Origin: Rhodocollybia butyracea
Lineage: Eukaryota; Basidiomycota; Agaricomycetes; Agaricales; Omphalotaceae
Direction: 5' to 3'
DNA length: 64,000 nt
Assembly (NCBI GenBank): GCA_015501585.1
Contig: JADNRY010000105.1
Location: 1-64,000 of the forward strand
Under the pieces are notes generated by a model. It did no database searches. It saw only the letters and a program-made list of their open reading frames with translations, and had not been told where the DNA came from. Numbering within the stretch: the stretch's first letter is position 1; every line of letters starts with the position of its first letter. Below are positions 21,880 through 33,003 of this stretch, piece by piece. A program made the translations under genes and the position numbers.

Positions 21880-23825
21880 CATGCCCGTTTGCACATGACA
21901 AAAGGCGCTAAAAATCCTTTGGATGTAACTCAATCACCATCTTCTTCAAGATTCAGATGAACATATACTTACAGGCTTTAAAGTAGTGTCTACGGCTCAA
22001 TATTATCACCACCGCCTTTCTTCATAAACCATACGCCATACGGTAATACCTCACCAGAGTCCGAGTCTACACCACACCTCTAATATATGGGAAGAACGAG
22101 CTAGGGAGGAAGAGGAGAAAGAAAGAAAGGGCCACAAGCCCCACAGTGGATGCTGGTTCTACCGAAAAGTAGCATGTGAGTACCGAACGTTTCCTCGTTC
22201 GATAATATCTCAATTATTCGGCGCAGGCAATCTCTAGGGACCGAAACACCCGCCGAACAGCATCTCTCACTGGCACCACGAGTGTCGAATCAAGATACAT
22301 TAGATACAAAACAACGGAAGCTGGCAGGCGTGCAGGAACCACGAAAGGTAAGAGGCTCTGCATGCATACACAGAAAGAAGCGGACGAGGAAAGGGCCAGA
22401 GGGAAATGCAGAGGAGTCAAGAGGAAAAGGATCCGTTATATTAATGGGGCTTAGGAGAGGAGGCCGCTTTGGAAGTGGGAGCCGCAGATTTTTATGAAGG
22501 TAGTATCTGTTCTCGTGGGCCGCTTCAACAGTTTGAAATCTTCATCCTGGAACCCCAAGTCAGTACTGTGGGTATTTCGATGCTTAATGAATGATAGCGA
22601 ACAGTATACGAGTGTACTGGATACTCCTTGGGAAGTCCCAAGATTTTACAACGCCTCATTTTGCAGCACGCCCACACTCGATGGGGCCTTTTATGCGGAG
22701 CCCCACTCTCCTCTTCGTCCATCCCCGACTGAACAGTGTGAACTCTTAGATCTTGGATTTCATTCTTTCAGTCACGCCTTCAGTGCTGACGTCTGCCGTG
22801 TTTGTAGCTAGTGGACATAATCGAGACTTTCCACTCGAGTCCTCCCTCAAGGCCTCAAGCTTGAAGACATCTAGGAAGGACTTGTCGCGTCTCTGACATC
22901 GAATTTCTAAGATGCCAACAACACCTTTACATTACTGGGCGCGCCAATGCATTTGCAAAACCCAAAAGAGAGCCGGTGAAGCGGCTTGGCACCAATCCCA
23001 CCACCACCACCATCACCGGTGCAACGCAATCCGGATGAACATGAAACACTCGGAATTGGAATGAGGGCAAACAAACTCGTCTGTCTTTCCTCGCTTTCTC
23101 ACAAGATTCCTCCGGCCAGTCTCAGGAGGTCTCAGGCCCCCGCACGCAAGACGGTATGAAACCTCAAGAACTAGTCTCGTATACCAGAATTCTCAAGAGT
23201 GAAGAAAATTGTTCTAATCAAGAACCTCAAGTATAAACCGTGATCTGATGATACCCCACTACTCTGATACACACTATCGCAAGCCATATGCATGACCCCT
23301 TGCCGCCGCCTTAGTGCATTTTTCCAAGTAAAGATGTGCCAGTGGGTGGAACGGAGTGGACATCGACGTAGGCTACATACAAGACAGTCTCTCAGCACCT
23401 CCCGGCCGTCGGGGGAAGTGCAGAGAAGTGCACCGGAAAGCATTATGATGCAAACCGGGATCATGGATAGGCTTATTGTCCAGGGTCCTATCCTGCGCAT
23501 GTGCAAGACCCTGCTTGGTATAAGTAACGTCTTTTCTCTACTCAGGACCACCGGATTTTCTCAGCCCGAGCCACAAGGGAGGGTTTGGCCGTGTAAATAT
23601 ATGTTTCGTAAATTGACTCGGTGCTCCCTGAGTCTTTCTGGGTCGATTCATCATATATCCACATGTACATGTACCCTGCGTCAAGGATATAAATGAAACG
23701 AAAGAGTAACCTCTTCCCCACTGCTGGTTCAGTCGACTCGTTTCGTTATCTCATCTCATCTCATCTCATCATCTCCAACGCTCCTCCTCACTGCTCTCAC
23801 ACAAAAGCATCTGATTAACTCCCCC
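21880..23825. other. Gene-poor interval; upstream block of G1
   Basis: No convincing gene. 22640-23820 is colinear with 29040-29945 before G2: AGCCCCACTCTCCTCTT, CATAATCGAGACTTTCCACC, GTCTGTC, GCCATGATACCCCTTGCCGC-like and GGTCCTGCGC blocks occur in the same order. A TATA box (TATAAAT, 23688-23694) lies about 130 bases before G1. TCATC repeats at 23750-23775 are part of the leader. Short frames at 22280-22500 and 23171-23696 are not conserved in the other copy. Confidence 0.45.
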
Positions 23826-24473
23826 ATGTTCTTCACACGTCACTCGCTGGGTCTTGCCCTGCTCGCGTTCCTCATTTCCCCTGCGTGTGCTGCGCCAGCG
23901 CTGGTAAGACATACATGAGCATGATGCGTCGATTCTGGTTTATTGACTATTCCAAAACTAGGAGCGACGCGAAGCTGGCACCACGTATACAGTGGGAGCG
24001 CTCCGTGTAAACGGTGATCCAATACCAATGCCACCCCAAGCGCTGAAGAACATCAAGGCATCCGTTTCAGCCATGTTTCCATGGAAGAAAGGAAAGAAGT
24101 ACCTTCCTTCGTTCCTTGATTCCTCGGATCGCATAAAATATGAAGGGCCAATGGACACTAGAAAATTCGACGCCGCGAAGATGTTCTATTACGAGCTCGA
24201 GGGAGGCGTGTTGGGTGCTCCCCCCACACGAAATGCTACGGATATGTCATCACCCCAGAGGAGGAGAAAACTGTGATTGGTTCAATTGTCAGTGTTACCA
24301 CCGACCACATATCTACCGACTTCCATCAACCCACCATTGCAAAAGCCTCACCCTACTATTCTTCGTTTTTGACGAACTTTGTGCCAGTAATGAAGTTGCG
24401 GCGAATGAGGAAACTTTCGGCCAATAGAGCGAATGGCGATGCGGACGGAGAGCGGACCGCAAAAGGAAGCTAG
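23826..24473 (+). CDS. Family G secreted protein, copy G1 (frame break in exon 2)
   Basis: Exon 1 (23826-23903) encodes the signal peptide MFFTRHSLGLALLAFLISP and CAAPAL. The intron (23904-23961) and its splice sites are the same as in G2. Exon 2 begins ERREAGTTYTVGALRVNGDP, then PPQALKNIKASVSAMFP and FDAAKMFYYELEGG. ERRE after CAAPAL resembles a dibasic processing site. The frame then breaks next to a C6 run near 24210; the other frame continues KCYGYVITPEE, IGSIVSVTTDHISTDFH and FVPVMKLRRM, matching G2, and ends at 24473. In the first frame it stops at 24276. Function unknown; the protein is predicted to be secreted. Confidence 0.6.
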
Positions 24474-25569
24474 ACCTCACGGGAGTGATGTGACCGTCTC
24501 TTTTCTCATGCTCACTGCCATGTCGTTCGCGTCGTTTGCGCTACTAGACTCGGATTCAGCTCTCGAGGCTCACAAAATCCTCGCGTTTTCACCCACCCAC
24601 CTCATCATCCCTTGGTTTAAAATGAAGTTTCTCCTTATCTATCCTTATTTCTTCCAAGTTTTCTCTTTGATACCTTTCACAACAATTAATCAACACTCTT
24701 TTCTATCTTTCTACTGAATTCTTTTGTTAATCTCTTTTACCACCTTGGGATCTTGGCTTCCATCAAGTGTCCGACTGTTTTTCCCCTTCCATGGTGTATT
24801 GCATCCTCAGGCTCATTGCTATTTGTCCTTTGCATTATTTCTGGAAGGGAATCCCCTCTTTGTTTAACACACCATCACTTTGCGTTAAGGCCCACCCGCC
24901 CATCGTCGCTCATTCCGGATACTTGTTGATGGGAACCTGGAGCCATGAGACTGAGCTACCTGGCATGGCTCAGCTTCAAGCCCGTAACTTTGACAGAGTA
25001 TGGTATCGTATTGGTGCTTTCTCATATACTTGTTGTATCACAAGGAACATCATGACTGTAGGAGGCCATAGATTAGTTTTTGGACGCGGGAGTAGCCAGA
25101 TCACGGTCCAAAGGGCTTGGAAGTATGCAAGGTGATCATAGATAGATACACCCCCAAACACACAAGGTCTCCCATAACGGCAAAGAAAGGAAACCGCCAG
25201 TCCCTGTACCACCGTTCCAGGTTGTGCGGCTCGTCAGAAGGTCTACATGTATAAAACCAGCCTGTTACTAGTGCGCGATCGTATAACCATCACTTTTACT
25301 TGAAGGCAGAAGGCAGAAGGATGGAACTATGTTACTCAAAGTAACACAATAACTCTCAGTGTACCAAACCTCCCACGGAAAGTCGAACCTTGAACGCGAC
25401 TCGGAGGCCATCGTATTATCGATTTATTTACATAAATGTTTACATCCTGGTGTTTTTTGCTGCCAGGATGTCAAATTTCAAAGCTTATCTGAGTATATGC
25501 ATCCAAATCGTGTCTCTTACTGACATACTTACTTGGCCACTCAAGCGCTCAGTCTTCAAAGCTTCAACC
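24474..25569. other. Gene-poor interval
   Basis: I see no supported gene. An open frame at 24767-25135 (122 codons) has no start context, intron pattern or family resemblance that I can use. The stretch 24600-24730 is T-rich. Confidence 0.35.
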
Positions 25570-25704
25570 CAATCCATCGTGCTTAAAGATGGGAACGCCT
25601 GCTACAGCTTACATCGCTCGGATATGTCCATCGCGAATCAACTTTGTATCAGCTACTGTATCGGTAGTTGCTCAGAGCTCAATGTTCAAAACGTTCAACC
25701 TTAA
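25570..25704 (+). pseudogene. Short F-segment fragment
   Basis: The stretch translating to VLKDGNACYSLHRSD resembles KLGNGDG...GCYLHRFKPVD at 31120-31215 and GNGCYFRRSKP at 3985. Only this core is left. It ends in frame at 25704 without any continuation of the longer F segment. Confidence 0.3.
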
Positions 25705-25856
25705 ATTCCTAAGGGTGTCTGAGCCTATAATCGGCTTCAGGCACGGTATAATCGGTAGCGGATCGTGATAAGAAGAGGTGTCTATTATGTATAGAAGGTC
25801 ATAATTATTCGGATTATTCAAAGTAGTTTTTTTCACTTTCTTTCCCCGCCACTACG

Positions 25857-26457
25857 ATGGCATGTAAGTACCAAGTCTTTGCTGAAGCGCTGAAGCCCTA
25901 CAGCATAGCATTGACAGCGAATTCTCAGTTATAAGCCCGATTTCCTTCGCTCAGCTCTTAGAGAAACAGCTGACGGATATTGAAATACCCCATGAATTTC
26001 CAGGCGTCGCCATACGATTCTCGCACCATTCCCTGGCGCCTGGATTAATCTTCGTCTGCCTCGAAACACGAGTGCCCCTGCGTGGAAGCCCTGGCTGGGC
26101 GGGCCGGCTATCGACCTCAACTTTGTTGTAACGGCACCAAACACGGTTGTACCAGTGGGAGGTATCGTAATTCCACCGTCGAACGTGGTCTCGGATGGAA
26201 TGGTCGTGGCGCATGGCTGGGCTCTGCCGTACGGGTATGACTGTACAGTGACGAGGATTGGGTGGGCTGGGCCTCCGCCAGGGCTTAAGGCATTCCGCTG
26301 CAAACCAGACGCGACGCCAGCGGCCGATGCAGACGTTGGGGAAAGTCATGAGATACTAGGGAATACGCTTGAAATCTCAGATCTCAGGACTAAAGATGGA
26401 GGGATGGAGAACCCTGGTATGTTTTTCCATCGCCTTACTGTTGGATTACCTTGCTGA
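25857..26457 (+). CDS. Hypothetical protein, unrecognised
   Basis: An ATG at 25857 is followed at once by GTAAGT. The best coding stretch starts after an acceptor (TTTCCAG) near 26004 and reads APFPGAWINLRLPRNT, APAWKPWLGGPAIDLNFVVT, VVPVGGIVIPPSNVVSDGMV and YDCTVTRIGWAGPPPG to a stop at 26457. A second frame over 25980-26110 (IPHEFPGVAIRFSHHSLAPG) is also open, so the exon structure is uncertain. GC-rich wobble positions and a stable open frame over about 150 codons favour a real gene. I recognise no domain. Confidence 0.35.
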
Positions 26458-26710
26458 TTTCACCCATAGGACTGATATCGTTACTACTTAGCCCTTCTTA
26501 ACTTCGCCTTTATTTTTGTGTTTTATTTCCGGTTTCCTTGTTCGAATCGACGTTTCTGGCTCCGTCGTTCATTCGTTCGTTCGTCTCTTCCCGTCGCGTC
26601 TCTCAATTCTAGTCTGTCCTCCGATCTTCGTTACACCCTTCCAACTCCTTAGGCGCGGCCAAGTCGCATATAGGAGCTTGAGTACTGAGTACTTACAGCC
26701 CCATTAGCGA

Positions 26711-27556
26711 TCAGTTGTCGCCGAGAATTGCCTTGATGCCTGTAGTGGAAAAGAACTGAGTACGACGGATAGAAGCAAAAGTGAACCAAAGCTCACGGTC
26801 TATGATATCCAGATACGCGGTGGTAGCAGGACTATCGGGATACTCGTCCAAGAAGCTGACACCATACATAATCGGCGCTCTTTCCTATCCTCGGATCCAA
26901 AGACACTGCACCTAATAACTCAATACCCGTCTCCTCTGCCAGTCTCTTCGCACCACCTGTACCCGGCTTGAAGATCTGCGACTCCGTATTACAAGACGGA
27001 CACACAAATCCAGACATTCTCTCCACGATACCCAATATCCGTATTCCAACCTTTTTTTTTTTTACAAAAAGTTAATCTCTCGGTGTACTTACATCCTGCA
27101 ACGCACCTTCCTGCGATATAGTTATCAGAACAGCTCCATGAATACCGCTCTCCTTCAAGAACTGCACAATGCTCAGATGTTCATCGGATGTCCCCGGAGG
27201 AGTATCGATATCGACGACCAGATAGTCAAGGTCGCCCCAATCCATGTCTTTGAGGAACTGAGATATTAACCCGTTCTTTTTAGGCCCTCGCCACATTACC
27301 GTGTCACGAGCAGAGGAAGCATGAATCCGACGGAACATTACTGCAAGGTTGTCTTGTACATATACAGGCGACCAGCCAGTGGAAGACGAATGGACTTGTT
27401 CTGAAGCTATTCCAAGAATCGTTGGAGTAGAGGTTCACCTGTGTTGATTCGTCAGCGCGTCAGCAGCAAAAGCCCATCCCAATTGCACCGTAAAGTTGTA
27501 AACTTGATGCCTCCCTTTCCGGACAAGACGAGTATATTACGCTTTACAGTAGACAT
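26711..27556 (-). pseudogene. cfd1: CFD1/NUBP2-like P-loop NTPase of cytosolic Fe-S assembly, damaged
   Basis: CFD1 with NBP35 forms the scaffold that builds iron-sulfur clusters for cytosolic and nuclear proteins. Visible features: VKRNILVLSGKGG at the N-terminus; after a frame change FTVQLGWAFAADAL; an intron near 27430; [46 protein letters not shown]...[15 protein letters not shown] (Walker B and following loop); an intron near 27060; MSGFVCPSCNTES with the CXXC of the cluster-binding pair; GIELLGAVSLDP; and, after one more one-base break near 26865, VSFLDEYPDSPAT to the stop at 26711. The Walker A motif reads GKGGIKFT: the Gly before the Lys is missing. DTPPG is preceded by an extra Asp-Ile repeat. 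With a broken ATP-binding loop and two frame breaks this copy is probably not functional. Confidence 0.7.
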
Positions 27557-27893
27557 TGATTGTTTGATAAACGGAAGAGAAGGATCAGGCCTTTGGGTGT
27601 ACTTATTTGAAGCGCATGTTTCTTGAAAGTTAGCGCAAGCTGTGGACAAGCTGTGGACTTTCCGGCAAATTCAGATTCGGTTCCCTATGCAAAAGATTAG
27701 AGTTAGAATGAGTGGAGTAGGTATATTGTAGTTACAAGACAATGTTCTGGAGCATTGAAACAAACTGAGAAAGGGATCTGGGCTTGAGCGCTTGAGCAAC
27801 TGCATGATTTGACGCCTCGACCACGTGGTTTATCTCCCGCGGGCGCCTTGGGCCTCACGTTCGTTGTTTCTACTTCTGTAACTTGAAGTAACC
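27557..27893. promoter_or_regulatory. Shared divergent promoter region of the CFD1-like and DUF7330-type genes
   Basis: The two genes start 337 bases apart in opposite directions. The interval contains CCACGTGG (27821-27828), a palindromic E-box/G-box-like site, and CCCGCGGGCGCC just after it. No clear TATA box. Confidence 0.35.
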
Positions 27894-28734
27894 ATGATTC
27901 CAGTACCCGAGGACAAATCGACTGAAACTCCTCTCTCTTCAGATCGGGTATGTTGTAACAACTACATCTTCGATATCTTGTACAACTTTTCAAACAGGAT
28001 GCCACTTCACCTCCCCCATATACCAACTCCCGATCTTCATCTTCCAAGGCACCCTTCATGCTTCCAGCGAACGCCAAACCATGTAATTTTGTAGTACTCA
28101 CCCAAAAAAAACAACGCTATTGAAGGAACATATATCCTTGACCCGTCGCTGGAAATTCCTAGCGCTTGGCTCCCTCCTCTGCCTGAAGAAGAAACAGAAG
28201 GAACTCGCAGCAACTTCTATGCTAAATCAGAATTCGGACGTGTGACTTCGGAGCTGTATCTTTTGGACAGGCCAATACTCAGAAGGCGAAAGAAAGTCCT
28301 GCTGAATATATCATCCCCGTGCTGGACTACTCGCGTACATATCGTGAGCTGAACCTTCCTTTCTAAATCAATTCGCCGTGGCTCAATCACTCCATCCGCA
28401 GCACAGGGAAGGTCCATCTCCGCCCTTTACTTTGCACTCGCACTCTACCTCCCTTTTGGGAGATATAACAGTCAAAATTCCGCGTTCGTTTAAAGGCTCA
28501 ATCACGGCGGGCACAAAACACGGCCGTGTTTTGATGTCTGACGCTATTTCCAACCAAGCATCAGTCTTCAGCGACTTGCTGGGAGTGAAACGCCTTTATG
28601 TTGGGGATATCGCTGCGATCAATGACGAGATAGACGATGCGATGGTTCTGGATAATGAACGTGGGTGTGCCAGAATCAGCTTCGAAGATGAAGACTTTGT
28701 TGCAAATCCTGACGCAGGTTGCGTTGTTGGATGA
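27894..28734 (+). CDS. DUF7330-type protein (frame break at an A8 run)
   Basis: Exon 1 (27894-about 27947) encodes MIPVPEDKSTETPLSSDR. After an intron ending near 27998 follows a Pro/Ser-rich stretch (SPPPYTNSRSSSSK) and NFVVLTQK. An A8 run near 28107 puts a stop a few codons on. The neighbouring frame continues NNAIEGTYILDPSLEIP, WLPPLPEEE, RSNFYAKSEFGRVTSELYLL, then an intron (about 28342-28399) and the final exon with GDITVKIPRSFKGSITAGT, GVKRLYVGDIAA and RISFEDEDF. The repeated 'NGSI/GDI..LPRSF.G' pattern and the ending resemble the beta-strand repeats of the agaricomycete DUF7330 family. Biological role is unknown. With 7 As in the run the gene would be open throughout. Confidence 0.65.
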
Positions 28735-29945
28735 GTTATCTTTGTATTTTTGATGTGTATTTTGATGTGTATTTCTGGTATGTATTTTGAATAATCAATC
28801 ATCATCATGTGATTACGAATATTCGTATTCGAGAGGTTTCAATAATGTTTAAACGAGACTTTCTGTGAACGAGTGATGTAGCGCTTCCACGATATCATAC
28901 AGCCAGTCGTCAGCCAGCTGCGCATCTTATTCTTCCACACTCTAGGCATACGTCTAGAAAAAAAATCTGGTATACCTTTTCAAGGGAGTGAAAACGCAAG
29001 TACGGAAGAAGTCCAAGCTTTTACAACACCCGATTTTGTTGGAAGGGTTTTGAGTCCGCCGCGCGCGACACTCAATGGGGCCCTTTTACGCTGAGCCCCA
29101 CTCTCCTCTTGGTCCATCCTCAACTTGAACTAATAAAGTCTTATATCTTAAATTTTCACGCATTCAGTTCAGTCACACATTCAGTACTCAATACCAAAGT
29201 CTACCGTGTTTTTGGCTACTGGAACGAGTAGACATAATCGAGACTTTCCACCCAAGTCCTCCCTCAAGTTTGGAGACATCTGTGAAAGACCTACCGCGTC
29301 TCTAGCGTCGAATTTCTAGATGCCAGCAAACCCGTCTGTCCTTGGTCGATTCCTCCAGAGTCTCAGGCCCTGCACGCAAGACGGTACATCAAGAACCTCA
29401 AGTATAAATTGTGGTCCATCTGGAGGGATATCTGCTGGTATCTGATGATATAAGTATCGCAAGCCATGATACCCCTTGCCGCCGCTCCAGCTGATTTGCG
29501 TGCGTTTTGCCAACGTAGTGAGAAGTGAAGGTGTCCTGGTGGGTGGGATGGAAGTGGACACAGACCTAGGCTACAAGACAGTCTCTGAATCTCAGCACCT
29601 CCTGGCCGTCCCCTGAGGGGAAATACAGAGAACTGCACCGAAATGCATTATGATGCAAACCGGGATCAGGGAACTGGGCTTATCGTCTAGGGTTCGGTCC
29701 TGCGCGTTGCTGTCCTTGGTCAATGATGAGTATGTTTCGCAAATGGACAACAATACTCGCTCGTAAATCTTGCTGTGTCAACTCATATATGCATATGTCC
29801 AATGCGTCGAGGATATAAATGAAAAGAAAGAGCAGGCTCTTCCCTCAACTGCTGGTCCAGTTCACTCGTTTCGTTTATCGCCATCATCTCAGTCCAACGC
29901 TCCTCCCGTCCCCTCCTCGCACAAAAGCATCTGATAATCTCCCCC
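28735..29945. promoter_or_regulatory. Interval and upstream block of G2; TATA box 29814-29820
   Basis: 28735-29030 shows nothing I can name. 29040-29945 is a duplicate of the block before G1 (22640-23820). TATAAAT at 29814-29820 is about 126 bases before the G2 start codon, at the same distance as in G1, which supports it as the TATA box. Confidence 0.5.
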
Positions 29946-30596
29946 ATGTTCTTCACACGTCACTCGCTGGGTTTCAATGTCCTGCTCGCGTTCCTCACTT
30001 CCCCTGCGTGTGCTGCACCAACGCTGGTAAGACATATGCATTATGCGTCGATTCTGGTTTATTGACTATTCCAAAACTAGGAGCGACGCGAGATCCTGTT
30101 TACAGTGCAAGGGTTCGATGCAACAGGTAAACCACTGGGAGCACCAGTCCCACCCGAAGCGCTGAAGCACATCTCGACTTCCCTTCAAGACGTCGAGTTG
30201 GTGGAAGGAGTCAAGTTGTCAGCGGAGTCGCCAAAGTTTGTTAGCATAACAGGTCAGGGGCCGCCAAACAGTCACCCTATAAAATTCGACCCCTCAGCCG
30301 TGTTTTATTACGGGCTCCATGGAGGCCATATGTGTGTTCTGCCCAGGCTATGCTACGGATTGGTCGTCACCGATGTGACTCATGGTCTGATTGGTTCACT
30401 TGTTGCCGGTACCATCGACAACCACCACCCTATCGAGTTCCATGAGTTCCATTATCCCTCCCTTGAAACCGCGCGACAGTTCTATGGCCCGTTTATGGAC
30501 AAATTTGTGCCGGTACAAAAAATGGCGCTAAAGACAACGATGGTACTTGAATCATCTCCTCCGCGATATATTAACGTTACTACCCCGGGGAATTGA
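29946..30596 (+). CDS. Family G secreted protein, copy G2 (intact)
   Basis: Exon 1 (29946-30026) encodes the signal peptide MFFTRHSLGFNVLLAFLTSP and CAAPTL. The intron is 30027-30080. Exon 2 (30081-30596) begins ERREILFTVQGFDATGKPLG and continues PPEALKHISTSLQD, HPIKFDPSAVFYYGLHGG, MCVLPRLCYGLVVTDV, IGSLVAGTIDNHHPIEFHEF and FMDKFVPVQKMALKTT. The product has about 198 residues, about 177 after signal removal. Only two Cys remain in the mature part. Copy G1 and the relic at 17808 are paralogs. No known domain. The duplicated promoter block suggests the two genes are expressed alike. Confidence 0.72.
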
Positions 30597-31119
30597 GGCG
30601 AGGAAACTCACCACCACACGCGGCCGGGAATCATACCTAGTGGCTATGTCGTACTACAGTAAGTACTAGTAGTTGAAAGGCTGTCGTTCAGTCCCGACAG
30701 AACACTAACGAACGGATGCACGCATTGACAGGACCACGTTATATTCTAGAGGCGAAGCTAGGCTTCAAGCAACAGGAGAATACGCGATGGTAGTAGTCGT
30801 TATACGAGGTTATCTGGGATGGTGGTCTAATGTACGAATCGAAGTATATACAGACAGTGGCAGTGCGAGAGCACGTGTGAGTATGCGCCATACTTACAGT
30901 AGTATGTGTACTAGTAGTATGTACGAGTAACTTACAGCTTTACATGATGCATGTACATGGCGAAAGACGCTAAAAACTCCAATTGTAGGCCTAAAGCAGT
31001 CCCCTCTAGGGGCTTGGTTACCAGGCTGGACGAGCGTCACCATATCAGTGTGCCATTCAGGGGTGCCGGACGACAGTTGTCGTAGTATTTTCCTGGTGTC
31101 GCATATTTCGGTATATTGG
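30597..31119. other. Gene-free stretch with AGTA-rich repeats
   Basis: TAGTAGTATGT/ACTAGTAG units cluster at 30660-30670 and 30890-30935. 30955-30975 resembles the GGCGCTAAAAA block found at 3550, 17125 and 21900. No gene seen. Confidence 0.35.
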
Positions 31120-32460
31120 TGAAGCTCGGCAATGGTGATGGGATGAGAGTACGTACATTGGGGAAGTGGGTTGAAGGCTGCTACTTACATCGCTTTAAGC
31201 CTGTGGACTGGGATCTTTATAGCACTGCAACCTTCGAGTACGTGAGATGGGATGGGAGCTCAAGAAACAAAACAAAAAGAAGCAAAACTGTGTCGGTGAC
31301 CATTGACTGGGTTGGTTTTCCCAGAGACTCTTTCTCGTGAAGGGTGAATCCGCTCAAGTAATTCCGTTGACGCGAAAGGCAAAAGGGCGCTTCAGGATTT
31401 GTAAATCGCACAACACTTGTCTCATTTCCACCATGTCTGACCAGCTCCATAATAAGTTTTCTTCTTTGAAAGTTCAAGGACCAGCAGAAACGCAGGTGCG
31501 TTCAGGAATGACAGGCTCTACAAATGCTAGTGAAGATTGAGTTCAAATTTAATAAATAATTTGAGGGGGTAGGATATCAAAACCAAAGCCTGGAACCTAA
31601 TGGATCAACACTCCGCACTGCTACAGGACTCTGGCTTGCCTCGTGATTTTCCGCGCAGCTCGTTGACCGACGAGTTGGCCTAGTGGATGCTTGGTATCGT
31701 TGAAGCGCGTAGTTATGGGCCATGTGTTTTGAAAGGGCTCAACGGCCAACTTATGGTATGATGATAAGACGATCCTTTTGGCACAGAGGCTGATGTTGGA
31801 AACTTGTAGGGCCAAGACACCAACCCCGAAACCCACCCATTCGGATATTCCGACTGGAAGCTGTACTATTCGTTTGGTAGCACTGTCTTCAATCTGGAGG
31901 GTGCATTGCTAGAGCTGTGGTTTCACGAAGCTGATGAGGCGGGGAATGAGAAGCCTGTGAAGCAGATGAAATAAAAGTTTTTGGGCCCGATGGGCAAGTC
32001 GCTCCGATGGGAGAGCTATTCAAGGTATTTGGTGGTCGAGATGAGGGAGAGGGCAGGTATCTTGTCAAGGCTGGGCATGCTCATGATGTCCGCATTGGAG
32101 ATGTATTTCAGGTTGTCACTTGTGGCCAAATGCCTTCTCGATCGCAAGTCTTGGTGAGCCTAGTGTATTCCATGTGGCACAACTGTTTGACTGGAATATC
32201 TGGTGAACAGGAAAGACTGTGTGCTATCTCCAAAACCCAAACAGAAATGAGGAGAGACTGAGAAATAGATTTTGATTAACTTGAAAGGCGAGACGTATAT
32301 ATTGCCGACTCTTGTAACCTGCAATCGAATAAAAAAATTCTACTAGTCCGCTCCTTGAACACGTTAGTCACAAGGCTCGTTATGGGGATCGGACTGCGCT
32401 TCACCTCGAACTTACATTTTGGCTACATAGCCCGGGGGTTTTGCGGGAACTGAGTCCTGT
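31120..32460 (+). pseudogene. Longest F segment (unrecognised, decayed gene)
   Basis: Disconnected but similar-looking coding pieces lie in plus orientation: GCYLHRFKPVDWDLYSTATF (near 31175), SDQLHNKFSSLKVQGPAETQ (near 31440), then ETHPFGYSDWKLYYSFGSTV and LEGALLELWFHEADEAGNEK (31830-31960), and GELFKVFGGRDEGEGRYLVK...GDVFQVVTCGQ (32005-32130). Frames change between pieces. The part 32138-32460 is paralogous to 17343-17640. I do not know the family. The pieces would give a soluble protein of at least 250 residues if joined. Other fragments occur near 3960, 17190 and 25580. Confidence 0.4.
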
Positions 32461-33003
32461 CACAGTGAGCACGTTCGTCTTCTGTCCAATCTAGCAAGAA
32501 GCAGTGTGAACGGTCAAGTTGGATGGCTTGTGGACGGAAAACGGTATGAAGATTGGGGGTGTTGAGTTGTTGAGCGTCGTTGTTGGGTGATGTCCTGGTG
32601 GTGTCAAAGAAACGGGGTCACGGTGGCGCGGGTTTAGGCTGAGAGAGTTATTGTGTACGAGTGACCTGAGTTGCCTCATATCCGGAAGGCGTGCTTCTGC
32701 AGGCTGACACAACTTGAAGCTTCGCCGTTTAAACTGAGGGTCAGAACAGGAGGCGCAGCCACGTCCAAAAACAGCCAGCAAATCAAACAAATCTTTTGAT
32801 ATCGCTTCATGATCCCCAGATTCTAGCCATAATTCGAGCGCTTTATCGATATCTCCCGGCTGAAAGAGAAGACCTGAAAAGCGCCTTCAATTTGCGCTGA
32901 CGCGTCATGCGGCGGCGTCAAACAATATTTCGCAGTTTTGAAGAAAAAACATTCATTTCGTCGCCATTAACTGACATAAAGATCCTATAATACACATCCG
33001 ATA
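32461..33003. repeat. Interval; left edge of p24-kinase module 1
   Basis: 32690-33003 matches 20800-21100, 38130-38343 and 43088-43614 (AAACTGAGGGTCAGAACA, GCGCTTTATCGAT, CGCCTTCA). It lies downstream of the p24 genes and marks the end of the repeated module. No gene. Confidence 0.45.

Noticed and set aside
24767..25135. 122-codon open frame as a gene
   Set aside because: No intron pattern, paralog or domain; composition resembles the surrounding non-coding DNA.
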